64,000 nt of DNA, taken from Paralcaligenes sp. KSB-10. GTDB lineage: Bacteria; Pseudomonadota; Gammaproteobacteria; Burkholderiales; Burkholderiaceae_B. The notes beneath the pieces are model-generated. The model did not search any database. It had not been told where the DNA came from and worked only from the letters and a program-made list of their open reading frames with translations. Location: positions 4,386,629 to 4,450,628 of the forward strand of contig NZ_CP089848.1 in NCBI RefSeq assembly GCF_021266465.1, read 5' to 3'. Position numbers and translations under genes: made by a program. Numbering within the stretch: position 1 is the stretch's first letter; each line of letters starts with the position of its first letter. Shown piece by piece: positions 8,640 to 17,291 of this stretch.

Positions 8640-9155
8640 TCAGGCGGCTTTTTCCCGCCTCGGAAGTTTCCAGTCAGGCCGGACGAAATGGCAGGTGTAG
8701 CCGTTCGGATAGCGCTCCAGGTAATCCTGGTGCTCTGGTTCGGCTGTCCAGAAGGCGCCGGCCGGCACTACTTCGGTCACCACCTTGCCAGGCCAAAGCC
8801 CCGAGGCATCGACATCGGCAATCGTATCTTCTGCAACATGCTTCTGCTCGTCGCTGGAGTAGAAAATGGCCGAGCGATAACTGGTTCCGGTGTCGTTGCC
8901 CTGGCGGTTGCGTGTGCTTGGATCATGAATCTGGAAGAAAAACTCCAGAAGGCGGCGATAGCTGATCGTCTTGGGATCAAAGATTATTTCGATCGCTTCG
9001 GCGTGAGTTCCGTGGTTGCGGTAGGTCGCGTTGGCGACGTCACCGCCTGTATAGCCCACCTGTGTGGAAATTACCCCCGGATAGCGGCGCAGCAGATCCT
9101 GCATGCCCCAGAAGCAGCCGCCGGCAAGAATGGCGCGTTCGGTCGTTGTAGTCAT
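8640..9155 (-). CDS. msrA: Peptide-methionine (S)-S-oxide reductase MsrA
   Basis: This 171-residue protein carries the MsrA active site GGCFWGMQ with nucleophile C14, then [22 protein letters not shown] and IFYSSDEQK. It repairs oxidised methionine using thioredoxin. No MsrB domain is fused, and no further cysteine lies in the short C-terminal tail, so resolving-cysteine chemistry probably differs from E. coli MsrA. AGGAG lies eleven bases before the ATG. It may be co-transcribed with the PEP-mutase-family gene downstream. Confidence 0.96.
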   Translation of the reverse strand: MTTTTERAILAGGCFWGMQDLLRRYPGVISTQVGYTGGDVANATYRNHGTHAEAIEIIFDPKTISYRRLLEFFFQIHDPSTRNRQGNDTGTSYRSAIFYSSDEQKHVAEDTIADVDASGLWPGKVVTEVVPAGAFWTAEPEHQDYLERYPNGYTCHFVRPDWKLPRREKAA

Positions 9156-9297
9156 GGTCGGTACTCCTGTTCGGGCGAGGCAAGAAGCGGCCTCCGGGCC
9201 GTGGCAATATATGAGTGCGTCAGCCTCCTCTCAGGGAGGCACGGCATGTTCATATGATATACCCGTACACTGGTGCGCCGCAGCCTGCGTGTTTCTA

Positions 9298-10221
9298 TCA
9301 AAAAAGCAACTGAATGCCTTTCCATATTTTCGTATCCACCAGTTCCTTTAGCAGCTTGCGGCACAGCTCTATCACGGTTGTCGTCGCCGGCGAAACGGGC
9401 AGGGTATCGCTGGTGCACAGGCACATTTCCCTACTTAAGCCAATTCCGATTCTATGCATGGCCACTTCCTTGCGTTGTATTTCTTCATGCCCCGCCGCAT
9501 AGGTTAGAACCGTGGCCGCCAGGCCCGCCTTCACGGCAGGGATCAGGATGGCCGAAGTGCTCGCCTCGCCATATAGGTTATAGGTGAGATGGGCCTGTAG
9601 AAATGCATTCTCGACTTTTGAGCGCACCGTGTTGGGCAGACTGGGCATAATAAGAGGAAGGGAAACGATTTTTTCCAGCGGAACCTCGCCCCGGGGCAAT
9701 TGAACGCCAGGATGCGTCATCAGGTAAAGCTCTTCCCGCAAAACTGGGATGAATGCCATGTCTTTTGATTTTTGCGGATCGGGCACCAAGGAAAAATCCA
9801 CCCGCCCATGAGTGACCAGGGATGTGAGGTCTGCACTGGGCACATCGACAATTTCCAGCACAATCGAGGGATACCGTTCCCTGACCATTTTCATCAGCCT
9901 CAGCGCCAATATTCTGGCTGTGCTCGATGGCATGCCGACCGATACATTACCCGTTATCGCACCTTCCTTCTTCGATAGAAGCGTGCGTGTGTTGTCGACT
10001 TGGCGCAGTATGGTTTTGGCATGCCGGTACAGCAGTTCGCCTTCACTGGTGGAGAATATGCCTCGCGGACTACGGTTCAGGAGCTTTATACCGAGCTCTT
10101 GTTCCAGCAGGGTTACTTGCTGGCTTAACGCAGGTTGCGCTATGTGCAGCGATTCCGCAGCCCGTGTCATGTTTTGCGCTTCAACGATCTTTACGAAATA
10201 TTTTAATTGCCGCAGATTCAT
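9298..10221 (-). CDS. LysR-family regulator (Nac/Cbl-like)
   Basis: This is a 307-residue LysR protein. The winged helix-turn-helix occupies residues 1-60 (MNLRQLKYFVKIVEAQNMTR, then SLHIAQPALSQQVTLLEQEL), a linker helix follows, and the effector domain begins near 92. It is divergent from the CoA-transferase/TRAP/crotonase operon, with about 250 bp between starts, so it is most likely the activator of that operon. The inducer would be the imported acid or its CoA ester. The CTTAT-C-ATAAG palindrome in the gap is a candidate binding site. Confidence 0.92.
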   Translation of the reverse strand: MNLRQLKYFVKIVEAQNMTRAAESLHIAQPALSQQVTLLEQELGIKLLNRSPRGIFSTSEGELLYRHAKTILRQVDNTRTLLSKKEGAITGNVSVGMPSSTARILALRLMKMVRERYPSIVLEIVDVPSADLTSLVTHGRVDFSLVPDPQKSKDMAFIPVLREELYLMTHPGVQLPRGEVPLEKIVSLPLIMPSLPNTVRSKVENAFLQAHLTYNLYGEASTSAILIPAVKAGLAATVLTYAAGHEEIQRKEVAMHRIGIGLSREMCLCTSDTLPVSPATTTVIELCRKLLKELVDTKIWKGIQLLF

Positions 10222-10367
10222 ATCTCATCGCATTCAAAAATCGTTCGCCGGAAAAAACGACATGGTTCGCTTTTCTGGCCAGCTTGATGCCGCCCGCCGC
10301 GGAGCATCGTCTTGCTGTCAATCCTTCGAGATCCATGCATACCGTTCCACTATTGCTGTTATCCAAC

Positions 10368-10378
10368 CTTATCATAAG
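10368..10378 (+). promoter_or_regulatory. Candidate LysR operator
   Basis: CTTAT-C-ATAAG is an 11-bp palindrome about 100 bp before the CoA-transferase start. It is followed closely by another CTTAT at 10385-10389. The position and T-rich/A-rich symmetry suit a LysR recognition site for the divergent regulator. Assignment is by position and symmetry only. Confidence 0.4.
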
Positions 10379-10469
10379 ATTTTCTTATTGAAAGGTCATT
10401 AAATACTATTTCATTCTTCCGAACCTATTGCCTAGAATCCAAATCATTCAAAGAAAAGGAGACTGGCCG

Positions 10470-11669
10470 GTGAATTTGCCGCTAGCGGGTATGAAAGTAC
10501 TGGATCTGACGCGTGCTTTGTCAGGTCCGTTCTGCACAATGATACTGGCTGATCTGGGTGCCGAGGTCATCAAGGTGGAGCCTGTGCCGAACGGCGATAT
10601 GATTCGCCAGTGGGGGCCTTTCGATGGCGATATAAGTGTTTATTATCTTAGTGCGAATCGCAACAAGAAAGGCATGGGGGTCGACTTCCGCCATGCCGAA
10701 GGCCTGGCCCTGATCCAGGAGCTGGCCGTCAAGTCCGACATCGTGGTTGAAAACTTCAAGGTCGGTACGACCGGCAAAATGGGCTTGGGCTACGAACAAC
10801 TGGCCGCCCGGCGTCCAGATCTGATATACGCCTCCATTTCGGGTTTCGGCAGCCAGGGTCCGGCCAAAGACTGGGCGGGTTTCGATCAGATCGCGCAAGG
10901 ATATTCCGGTTTCATGAGCCTGACCGGCACGCCGGAATCGGGCCCCACGCGTGTCGGTACGGCCATTGGCGATCTGACCGCGGGGATGTGGGTGGCCATG
11001 GGTGTGCTCGCGGCCTGTGTCGAACGTCAACGAAGTGGCCTGGGGCAGCATGTGGAAACGTCATTGCTGGCCGGCCTGGTTGGCTTGTTAAGCGTTCAAG
11101 GGCAGCGGTATCTAAGCCTGGGCGAGGTTCCCCAGCCTTGCGGCAATGTACATCCGGTCATTGCGCCCTACGGCACATTCGATACCGCCGATGGCCCCCT
11201 GAATTTGGCCCCCGCTACGCAGGATATGTGGGTTCGCCTGTGTGAAATACTGGAAACACCTGAATTGACCGCGGATCCCCGGTTCAAGACAAATGCCGAT
11301 CGCATGCAAAACCGGATGAAGCTCAAGGAATTGCTGGAAGCCAGCCTGGGCAAGAAATCACGCATGCAGTGGACGTCCATCATGATCGAAGCGGGCATTC
11401 CCGCCGGCCCCATCAATACACTCGAAGATATTTTCAACGATGCGCAGCTAAAGGCCAATCGTCTGGTCGAGACGGTCGACCATCCCGTGCTGGGCACGCT
11501 CAAACAAGTGGGCTTGCCCATTTCCATGACCAGCATGCCCAATGGATCGGTGCGATCCGCTCCACCCCTGCTTGGGCAGCACACGGTGCAAGTGCTGACT
11601 GATTACGGTGTTGCCCAAAGCGAGATCGATGGATTGCTGGCAAGAAAAGTGGTGTATCAACACAACTAA
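10470..11669 (+). CDS. CaiB/BaiF-type (family III) CoA-transferase
   Basis: This 399-residue protein starts at GTG 10470, which has AAAGGAG about eight bases upstream. The upstream in-frame TTG at 10428 has no ribosome site. Family III hallmarks are visible: LPLAGMKVLDLTRALSGPF at the N-terminus, ADLGAEVIKVEP, SISGFGSQGP, and the catalytic-aspartate region GTAIGDLTAGM. The enzyme would move CoA between a donor thioester and a carboxylic acid. It leads an operon with a DctPQM TRAP importer and a crotonase. A route in which an imported acid is activated and then processed as its CoA ester is therefore likely. Confidence 0.93.
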   Translation: MNLPLAGMKVLDLTRALSGPFCTMILADLGAEVIKVEPVPNGDMIRQWGPFDGDISVYYLSANRNKKGMGVDFRHAEGLALIQELAVKSDIVVENFKVGTTGKMGLGYEQLAARRPDLIYASISGFGSQGPAKDWAGFDQIAQGYSGFMSLTGTPESGPTRVGTAIGDLTAGMWVAMGVLAACVERQRSGLGQHVETSLLAGLVGLLSVQGQRYLSLGEVPQPCGNVHPVIAPYGTFDTADGPLNLAPATQDMWVRLCEILETPELTADPRFKTNADRMQNRMKLKELLEASLGKKSRMQWTSIMIEAGIPAGPINTLEDIFNDAQLKANRLVETVDHPVLGTLKQVGLPISMTSMPNGSVRSAPPLLGQHTVQVLTDYGVAQSEIDGLLARKVVYQHN

Positions 11670-11758
11670 GCGGCTAAATCGGGTATGCGCGGAAAAAATC
11701 AGGCGGCAGGGTAGAACAATGATTTATTAAAACCCTTTAATCACAGCAGGAGACAACG

Positions 11759-12745
11759 ATGAAACTGAATAAATTATTACTATTGGCTGCCATGGTGCTG
11801 AGCGTTCCCACCTTGCATGCTGAAACCTTGAAGCTCACGCATCAATGGCCGCAAGGCGACAGCCGCGACAGCGGAGCGCGGTTATTCGCGCAGGAAGTCG
11901 CCAAGCACGATCCTTCGTTCAAAATCCGGATTTATCCCGGAGCTTCGCTGATCAGCAACCCGATCAAGCAAATAGACGCGCTGGCCGACGGTTCCATTGA
12001 CCTGTCTGTTTTTCCCTTGGTCTATGGGGTTGGCAAGGCGCCTGAGTTTTCCATCACGATTTTACCGGGAGTCATGAGCAGCGTAGCCGATGCAATGCGT
12101 TTCAAGAACACCGATTACGAAAAGCTTTTGCAGGCTGTTGCCGAAAAGCAGGGGTTTCACATATTGACCTGGTGGTGGATGGAGGGCGGCATCGCCAATC
12201 GTGTGCGGCCTATTACCACGCCTGACTCGGTCAAGGGACTCAAGTTCAGGGGAGCCGACAGAACTATTGATGCCATGCTGAAAAATGCTGGAGCCTCGGT
12301 ATTCTCCATGCCATCCACCGAGCTGTATAACGCCCTGCAAACCGGGGTTCTCGACGGTTTGATGACATCCTACGATACTTTTATAAGCATGCGTCTTTAT
12401 GAGCAGACCAAGTACGCCACGTTAGGCGGGAAATACACCATGTTTGTCGTGTTCGAGCCTTTGGTGATATCGACCAAAGCCTGGAACAAGCTCACGCCGG
12501 CACAAAAAAAGATATTTAACGATGCCGCCGATGCAACGCAGGCCAGCTTTAATGCCGACCAGGAAAAAATCAAGGCGGAAGTTGTGAAGAAATTCGAAGC
12601 GGCCCACGTAAAAGTACAGGCCATGACCGAAGCCGAAAACAAAAGCTGGGTAACACTGGCGAAGAAGACCGCCTGGCCCGAGTATGCCCGCACCAGCCCG
12701 GAAGCCAAGAAATTGCTCGATACGGTAGAAAAGCTGAGCCAATAA
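11759..12745 (+). CDS. TRAP transporter DctP-family solute receptor
   Basis: This is a 328-residue periplasmic receptor with a clear signal peptide (MKLNK, hydrophobic stretch, cleavage after LHA near residue 21). AGGAGA is the ribosome site. The mature protein begins ETLKLTHQWPQGDSRDSGA and contains GLKFRGADRTIDAMLKNAG and STELYNALQTGVLDG, which surround the conserved carboxylate-binding arginine region. It delivers an organic acid to the DctQM pair encoded immediately downstream. The ligand is unknown; the CoA-transferase and crotonase genes suggest a monocarboxylate that is activated to CoA. Confidence 0.95.
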   Translation: MKLNKLLLLAAMVLSVPTLHAETLKLTHQWPQGDSRDSGARLFAQEVAKHDPSFKIRIYPGASLISNPIKQIDALADGSIDLSVFPLVYGVGKAPEFSITILPGVMSSVADAMRFKNTDYEKLLQAVAEKQGFHILTWWWMEGGIANRVRPITTPDSVKGLKFRGADRTIDAMLKNAGASVFSMPSTELYNALQTGVLDGLMTSYDTFISMRLYEQTKYATLGGKYTMFVVFEPLVISTKAWNKLTPAQKKIFNDAADATQASFNADQEKIKAEVVKKFEAAHVKVQAMTEAENKSWVTLAKKTAWPEYARTSPEAKKLLDTVEKLSQ

Positions 12746-12790
12746 TTTCTATCATCTCCTTTTTGGCAACGGACCTTGGAGGCATGGACG

Positions 12791-13300
12791 ATGCATTATC
12801 TTGACCGATGGGTTGGCAGGGCAGGTGTGTTCCTGGCCGCCTTGTCCGCCGTTTTATTATTGTCCGCCACGGTCATCATTACCTGGATGGTGTTCAAGCG
12901 CAGCATCGGCCTGCAGAACTCCTGGGAACTGGAAACCGCTATCGAGCTGATGATCGCGGCAATTTTCCTGGGTTCTCCGTATACGCTGGCCACGGGAGGG
13001 CACGTAAAAATGGATTTGCTTGAGTCCATCGTGCCGGGTCGAATACAACGCAAGCTGTCGCTGCTTGCCAAGCTGGCTGGCTGCGCCATTTGTGTTTATC
13101 TCGGTTGGGAGGGTCTGGGCATGGCCGTGCACGCGTTTGCCACCGGAGAACGCACGCTGGGCGTATGGCGGGCCCTGGTATGGCCGAAATATGCCACCAT
13201 CCCTGTCGGAATGTTTCTGACTGCCTTGCAATATCTGGTTGAAATCAGAAAAGATCATGCAGTCAATGCGGACAAAAACAATCAAAGGAGTGAGGCATGA
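12791..13300 (+). CDS. TRAP transporter small permease (DctQ type)
   Basis: This is a 169-residue membrane protein with four hydrophobic segments, the normal DctQ topology. The ATG at 12791 has GGAG nine bases upstream and is chosen over an in-frame TTG five codons earlier. SWELETAIELMIAAIFLGSP is the typical conserved DctQ segment. It overlaps dctM by ATGA, so the two subunits are translationally coupled. Confidence 0.93.
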   Translation: MHYLDRWVGRAGVFLAALSAVLLLSATVIITWMVFKRSIGLQNSWELETAIELMIAAIFLGSPYTLATGGHVKMDLLESIVPGRIQRKLSLLAKLAGCAICVYLGWEGLGMAVHAFATGERTLGVWRALVWPKYATIPVGMFLTALQYLVEIRKDHAVNADKNNQRSEA

Positions 13301-14619
13301 CCGAGCTGCAAATAGGCGGATTATTGCTGATCGCCACCTTTGTCGTTTTATTTTCAGGGATTCCTATCTCGTTCGGATTGGTGCTGGTGTCAATTGGCTT
13401 CCTGTATGCGTTTGGCGATGGCCATGCGCTGGCATCGATCCCCAACACTTTCGTGGGTGAGCTTTCCAATTTTGCGCTGCTGACCATTCCGCTGTTTGTG
13501 CTGTTGGGTTGCGCGATTGGCGCATCCAGGGCCGGCAAGGATTTGTACGATTCCCTGCATCGCTGGCTCTTCAAGATACCCGGCGGCCTGGTTATCGCCA
13601 ATATCATCGGCTGCGGGCTTTTCGCCGCCATGTGCGGCTCCAGTCCGGCTACCGCTGCCGCGATCGGTAAAGTAGGGATTCCGGAAATGATTAAAAGGAA
13701 TGTATCGCCGCGCCTGGCCACCGGGTCAATTGCCGCGGGCGGTACCTTGGGTATCCTGATTCCGCCTTCCTTGACGTTTATCGTCTATGGGATAGTCACG
13801 CATACCTCCATTGCCCGCCTGTTCCTGGCGGGTGTCATTCCCGGCGTGATGCTGGTTGTGTTGTTTGCCGTGTATGCCTGGATAAGCAGTATGCGGACTA
13901 TTAAAAATGCCTCATCCGTGCATATCACCGAGCACTTCACGTTTAATGAAAAAATAAGCGGAATAGTCCGCATTTCTCCTTTCCTGGCCATTATTATTGC
14001 CGTCACCGTATTCATGTACGGTGGCTTTGCCACGCCGTCCGAGGTGGCGGCGATTGCCGCGTTTCTCGCGCTGGCCATGGTGGCCATCGTCTACAAGACA
14101 TACCGCATCAATGATGTGTGGCTGATCATGCGCGATGCGGTACGCGAATCATGCATGATTCTGATGATTGTCGCCGCCGCGGCTGTGTACGCATACATGA
14201 TGTCGTATTTGTACATTACACAAAGCCTGGCCGAATGGATGTTCAGCTGGAACCTGAGCAATTGGGAATTGATTCTGATCCTGAATATTTTCCTGCTGGT
14301 TGCCGGGTTTTTCCTGCCTGCCGTTTCGGTCATTCTGATGAGCATGCCGGTCATTCTGCCCGTTCTGGCACATAGCCAGATAGATTTGATCTGGTTCGCC
14401 GTCGTGCTGACCATCAACCTGGAGGTCGGGCTGATTCATCCTCCCTTGGGCTTGAACCTGTTCGTTATTCGCGGCGTCGCTCCTAGCGTATCGCTGCGCG
14501 ACATCATGCTGGGAGCGCTGCCGTTTGTCGCGATACTGTTATTGTTTATCGTGCTGCTGGCCGCGTTTCCCGGCATTGCCACCTGGCTGCCCGATACGTT
14601 AATGGGTGTGAGTACGTAG
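13297..14619 (+). CDS. TRAP transporter large permease (DctM type)
   Basis: This is a 440-residue polytopic inner-membrane protein, the sodium-coupled translocation subunit. The DctM repeat motifs are present: GCAIGASRAGKDLYDSLHRW, CGSSPATAAAIGKVGIPEM, GGTLGILIPPSLTFIVYG, and near the end LEVGLIHPPLGLNLFVI. Length and about 11-12 hydrophobic segments are standard. AAAGGAG precedes the ATG, which overlaps the dctQ stop codon by four bases. The crotonase gene follows after 43 bp. Confidence 0.95.
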   Translation: MTELQIGGLLLIATFVVLFSGIPISFGLVLVSIGFLYAFGDGHALASIPNTFVGELSNFALLTIPLFVLLGCAIGASRAGKDLYDSLHRWLFKIPGGLVIANIIGCGLFAAMCGSSPATAAAIGKVGIPEMIKRNVSPRLATGSIAAGGTLGILIPPSLTFIVYGIVTHTSIARLFLAGVIPGVMLVVLFAVYAWISSMRTIKNASSVHITEHFTFNEKISGIVRISPFLAIIIAVTVFMYGGFATPSEVAAIAAFLALAMVAIVYKTYRINDVWLIMRDAVRESCMILMIVAAAAVYAYMMSYLYITQSLAEWMFSWNLSNWELILILNIFLLVAGFFLPAVSVILMSMPVILPVLAHSQIDLIWFAVVLTINLEVGLIHPPLGLNLFVIRGVAPSVSLRDIMLGALPFVAILLLFIVLLAAFPGIATWLPDTLMGVST

Positions 14620-14662
14620 TTCCAGGTTTTATCACTCACCCTCTACAGAATACAGAGATACC

Positions 14663-15400
14663 ATGGAAGATCAGGCACCCGGATTAAGCATTCATCAAAG
14701 TGTGGCGACGATTACGCTGCGGCGGCCCAGGCAGCATAACCGGATCGCGCCCGACGACTGCACGGTCATCAGCAAACAGTTGTCGCAGATCGCCGCTGAT
14801 CCGGGTGTTCGCCTGGTAGTCATTACGGGCACTGGAACCAAAACCTTTAGTTCCGGCTATACCTTGGACGCCATACAAGATCAACTCGATAGCCGCTTCG
14901 AAGACATGCTTGATAGTCTCGAGCAGTTCCCACTGCCAACGATCTGCGCATTGAATGGCAGTGTTTATGGCGGCGGTACTGATCTGGCGCTGTGCTGCGA
15001 CTTCCGGCTGGGCGTAAGGGGAAGCAAAATGCTGATGCCTGCATCGAGGATCGGTCTGCATTATTATCCGGGCGGCATCCGGCGCTATGTGGGCGTGCTG
15101 GGGCTGAGCACGGCAAAAAAATTGTTTATGACCGCACAAGCCATCGATGATATTGAAATGCTGCGCGTCGGTTTTTTAACAGAACTGGTCGATCCCTCCG
15201 GGCTCGACGCCGCAGTGCGAACTTATATTGAGTCTATTCTGGCCTGCGAACCCAACGTGCTGGCCACTATAAAAGCCGATGTAATGTCGACTGCGTATGG
15301 CTGTGCCGATCAAGACGTCTTGCGCGCCCATTACACCGCATCGCTGGCATCGCCCGAACTCCGTGCGCGCCTGGCCGTTATCAATGACAAGAAGCGGTAG
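14663..15400 (+). CDS. Crotonase-superfamily protein (enoyl-CoA hydratase/isomerase-like)
   Basis: This 245-residue protein has the crotonase oxyanion-hole segments TKTFSSGYTLDA (59-70) and NGSVYGGGTDLALCCDFRL (98-116). Compared with true enoyl-CoA hydratases, the first catalytic glutamate (GGGCE) is an aspartate, D107. The second (PE before IG) appears to be serine, S128. A canonical hydratase reaction is therefore doubtful. Isomerase, decarboxylase or thioesterase chemistry on an acyl-CoA is possible. It is last in the CoA-transferase/TRAP operon and should act on the CoA ester made there. Family is certain, reaction is not. Confidence 0.88.
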   Translation: MEDQAPGLSIHQSVATITLRRPRQHNRIAPDDCTVISKQLSQIAADPGVRLVVITGTGTKTFSSGYTLDAIQDQLDSRFEDMLDSLEQFPLPTICALNGSVYGGGTDLALCCDFRLGVRGSKMLMPASRIGLHYYPGGIRRYVGVLGLSTAKKLFMTAQAIDDIEMLRVGFLTELVDPSGLDAAVRTYIESILACEPNVLATIKADVMSTAYGCADQDVLRAHYTASLASPELRARLAVINDKKR

Positions 15401-15563
15401 GGCGCCCGGGGTGGTCTGCGTTAGTCATAGCGATTATGGTAATCGCCGTGTCATCCATGCATCCTAGAACAGACTTGAAAAAAATCCGAATGGTTCGCTG
15501 AATCCTGCGTTGGCTAGAGTGTTTACGGCATTCGATGGATTGGTAGCTTTGGTATATAAAGAC

Positions 15564-15765
15564 GCCGTCTATCGGGGCTTGGGGTCAGGTCCGGCACGGC
15601 GTGCTTGATCCGGATCTACCTCGTCCAGGCGGGCGTCGGGCCAAACTCGCTACGCCGCTGGCGCGGCTACGCTCAAACATGGCCCGCCGAAAGCCCCCGC
15701 CTTCCCTACGGTAGCATCCGGCGCACGCCTTACGCCGGCCCTGACCCCAAGCCCCGATAGACGGC
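15564..15765 (+). repeat. Type 1 cassette (202 bp, 32-bp terminal inverted repeats), copy A
   Basis: Its ends, 15564-15595 and 15734-15765, are inverted repeats matching at 31 of 32 positions (GCCGTCTATCGGGGCTTGGG and onward). The core contains CCTCGTCCAGGCGGGCGTCG and GCCCGCCGAAAGCCCCCGCC, which are shared with the type 2 cassettes. Copy C carries the same cassette at exactly the same length. Confidence 0.9.
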
Positions 15766-15861
15766 TCGCGTAATGGCATGCCTGGAATGAACTTGCCGGC
15801 CTCAGCGTATACCTCGATGCATGACCTCAATGCTTCTTCTCTATGCATTCCCGTAACGCAA

Positions 15862-16086
15862 GCCGCAGGGTGGGCGGTGCTGTGTAGTCCGGCGGTAGTC
15901 CAGCGCCGGGTGCTGACGAAGGGAAGGCGGGGGCTTTCGGCGGGCCCTGTCTGAGCAGTGCCTCGCGCGCGAGGCACTGCGAGTTGGCCCGACGCCCGCC
16001 TGGACGAGGCAGACCCGGGCAGTCGGGGTGCGTAGCACCTCGACCGCTGGACGTGCCGGACTACACAGCACCGCCCACCCTGCGGC
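15862..16086 (-). repeat. Type 2 cassette (225 bp, perfect 32-bp terminal inverted repeats), copy A
   Basis: The ends 15862-15893 and 16055-16086 are perfect inverted repeats (GCCGCAGGGTGGGCGGTGCT and onward). Orientation is given by the shared core, which reads on the minus strand. Inside are a 26-bp perfect palindrome at 15955-15980 and a hairpin at 16022-16044. Both have counterparts of different sequence in copies B and C. Confidence 0.92.
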
Positions 16087-16228
16087 GTCTTAATAGAACT
16101 ACCCGTCCAATGTAATAACCAAAACCTGAACAGATCAAAACGAAAGCCACTGAAACGCGTCCAGTTCCGTATACACTTAAACCGAAAAAGCTCTAGCAGC
16201 TTGGCAACAGCCGCTTCGATGTTCGAAC

Positions 16229-17044
16229 TTATTCGAAAGGGCCGGCCTTGACAAAGCCGCCGCCCTGGAATTGCACGGCAGGGTCGCTCAGGTCTGGCGC
16301 GGGCGTGCGGGCATAGACGGCGTCCCGAAATACATCGGAGCTATCTTGCGGCACGTAGCCCACGTGGTGCGCACGGGAGTTGTCCCACCATGTGACGGCG
16401 TTGCGGGACATCCCGAAAACAATGGTGTGGCCCAGCACCGGCGTGGTCAGGCATGCGGTAATCAACCGGTGCAGGTCATCGAAGCTGAGCCAGGTGGCCA
16501 GCATGCGGCGGTCTTTGGGTTCGGGAAATGAAGAGCCGATGCGCACGCACGCGGTTTCGATTCCATAACGGTCGAAGTAGAAGCGTGAGAGGTCTTCTCC
16601 GAACGCTTTGCTCAAGCCATACATGCCGTCGGGCCGTGCGGGATGGTCGGCGTTGATGGTTTCGCTCTGGCGATAGAAGCCTGTCACGTGATTGGAACTG
16701 GCAAACACCACACGCTTGACGCCGTTCCGGCGAGCTGCTTCATACAGGTTGTATATGCCGAGGATGTTGGCCTGCAGGATAGGGCCGAAAGGTCCTTCCA
16801 CGGACACGCCGCCCAGGTGGATGATGGCGTCCACTCCCTCGACCATACGGTTTACCGCCGCGGCGTCGGCCAAGTCGGCCAGTACGATTTCCTCGCCCGC
16901 AAGCGCGTCGCCGAACGGCTGGACATCCGACAGGCGCAATACCGAACAATTGTCTTTAAGGCGTTCGCGCAGTGCTTTACCCAAGCCGCCCGCCGCGCCG
17001 GTCAGCAACAGCTTTTGATGAACTTTGGGAGTTGTTTTGTGCAT
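16229..17044 (-). CDS. udh: Uronate dehydrogenase (NAD-dependent, SDR fold)
   Basis: This is a 271-residue extended SDR protein. LLLTGAAGGLGKALRERL at the N-terminus is the NAD-binding glycine motif, HLGGVSVEGPF and ASSNHVTGFY follow, and YGLSKAFGE is the YxxxK catalytic pair. Sequence and length fit uronate dehydrogenase, which oxidises galacturonate or glucuronate to the aldarate lactone. The start at 17044 matches the family's short N-terminus; another ATG lies nine codons upstream at 17071. No other uronate gene is nearby. A 17-bp palindrome upstream looks like its operator. Confidence 0.87.
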   Translation of the reverse strand: MHKTTPKVHQKLLLTGAAGGLGKALRERLKDNCSVLRLSDVQPFGDALAGEEIVLADLADAAAVNRMVEGVDAIIHLGGVSVEGPFGPILQANILGIYNLYEAARRNGVKRVVFASSNHVTGFYRQSETINADHPARPDGMYGLSKAFGEDLSRFYFDRYGIETACVRIGSSFPEPKDRRMLATWLSFDDLHRLITACLTTPVLGHTIVFGMSRNAVTWWDNSRAHHVGYVPQDSSDVFRDAVYARTPAPDLSDPAVQFQGGGFVKAGPFE

Positions 17045-17121
17045 TTCGGGTCCGGATCCTGTGTTGCGCATGGGGTTGTCTGCAGCCTGCCAGTTCTAAA
17101 AGGCCTTTTCAAGCTGCTTAT

Positions 17122-17138
17122 AAGTTGTCTGACAACTT
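17122..17138 (-). promoter_or_regulatory. Palindromic operator upstream of udh (GntR/FadR-like)
   Basis: AAGTTGTC-T-GACAACTT is a perfect palindrome with 8-bp arms, 78 bp before the udh start codon. The TTGTC-N-GACAA core is typical of FadR-subfamily GntR repressors that control sugar-acid genes. The cognate regulator is not in this window. The surrounding 247-bp gap is AT-rich and otherwise empty. Confidence 0.6.
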
Positions 17139-17291
17139 GTAATTGTCAAGGTTTTTACTTTGGCTTGTCAATAGTCTCTAAGTAATTTAAGGAGAAGTCC
17201 TAGATGTTTATATGGGAGGCACTCGATTCGTCGTCGATTGCGTGCGGCTGAATATAAGAAATATTCTGTTGTACGATAAGATATAAAATCT

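Larger units (their letters stand above)
15500..16196 (+). repeat. Composite non-coding repeat, copy A (degenerate ends)
   Basis: This copy fills the gap between two convergent genes, the crotonase and uronate dehydrogenase. It contains a type 1 cassette, a 96-bp spacer and an inverted type 2 cassette. The right outer end, at 16174-16195, matches the 22-bp end of copy C at 17 of 22 positions. The left end is recognisable only from GTTTACGG and ATTCGATGG, which copy C shares, so its exact boundary near 15500 is uncertain. The spacer is shorter than in copies B and C, pointing to an internal deletion. No real gene is seen in it. Bases 15401-15499 and 16197-16228 hold nothing I recognise. Confidence 0.85.

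Noticed and set aside
15585..15977. Open frame across repeat copy A
   Set aside because: It follows the DNA repeat, has equivalents in different frames in the other copies, and lacks a ribosome site.
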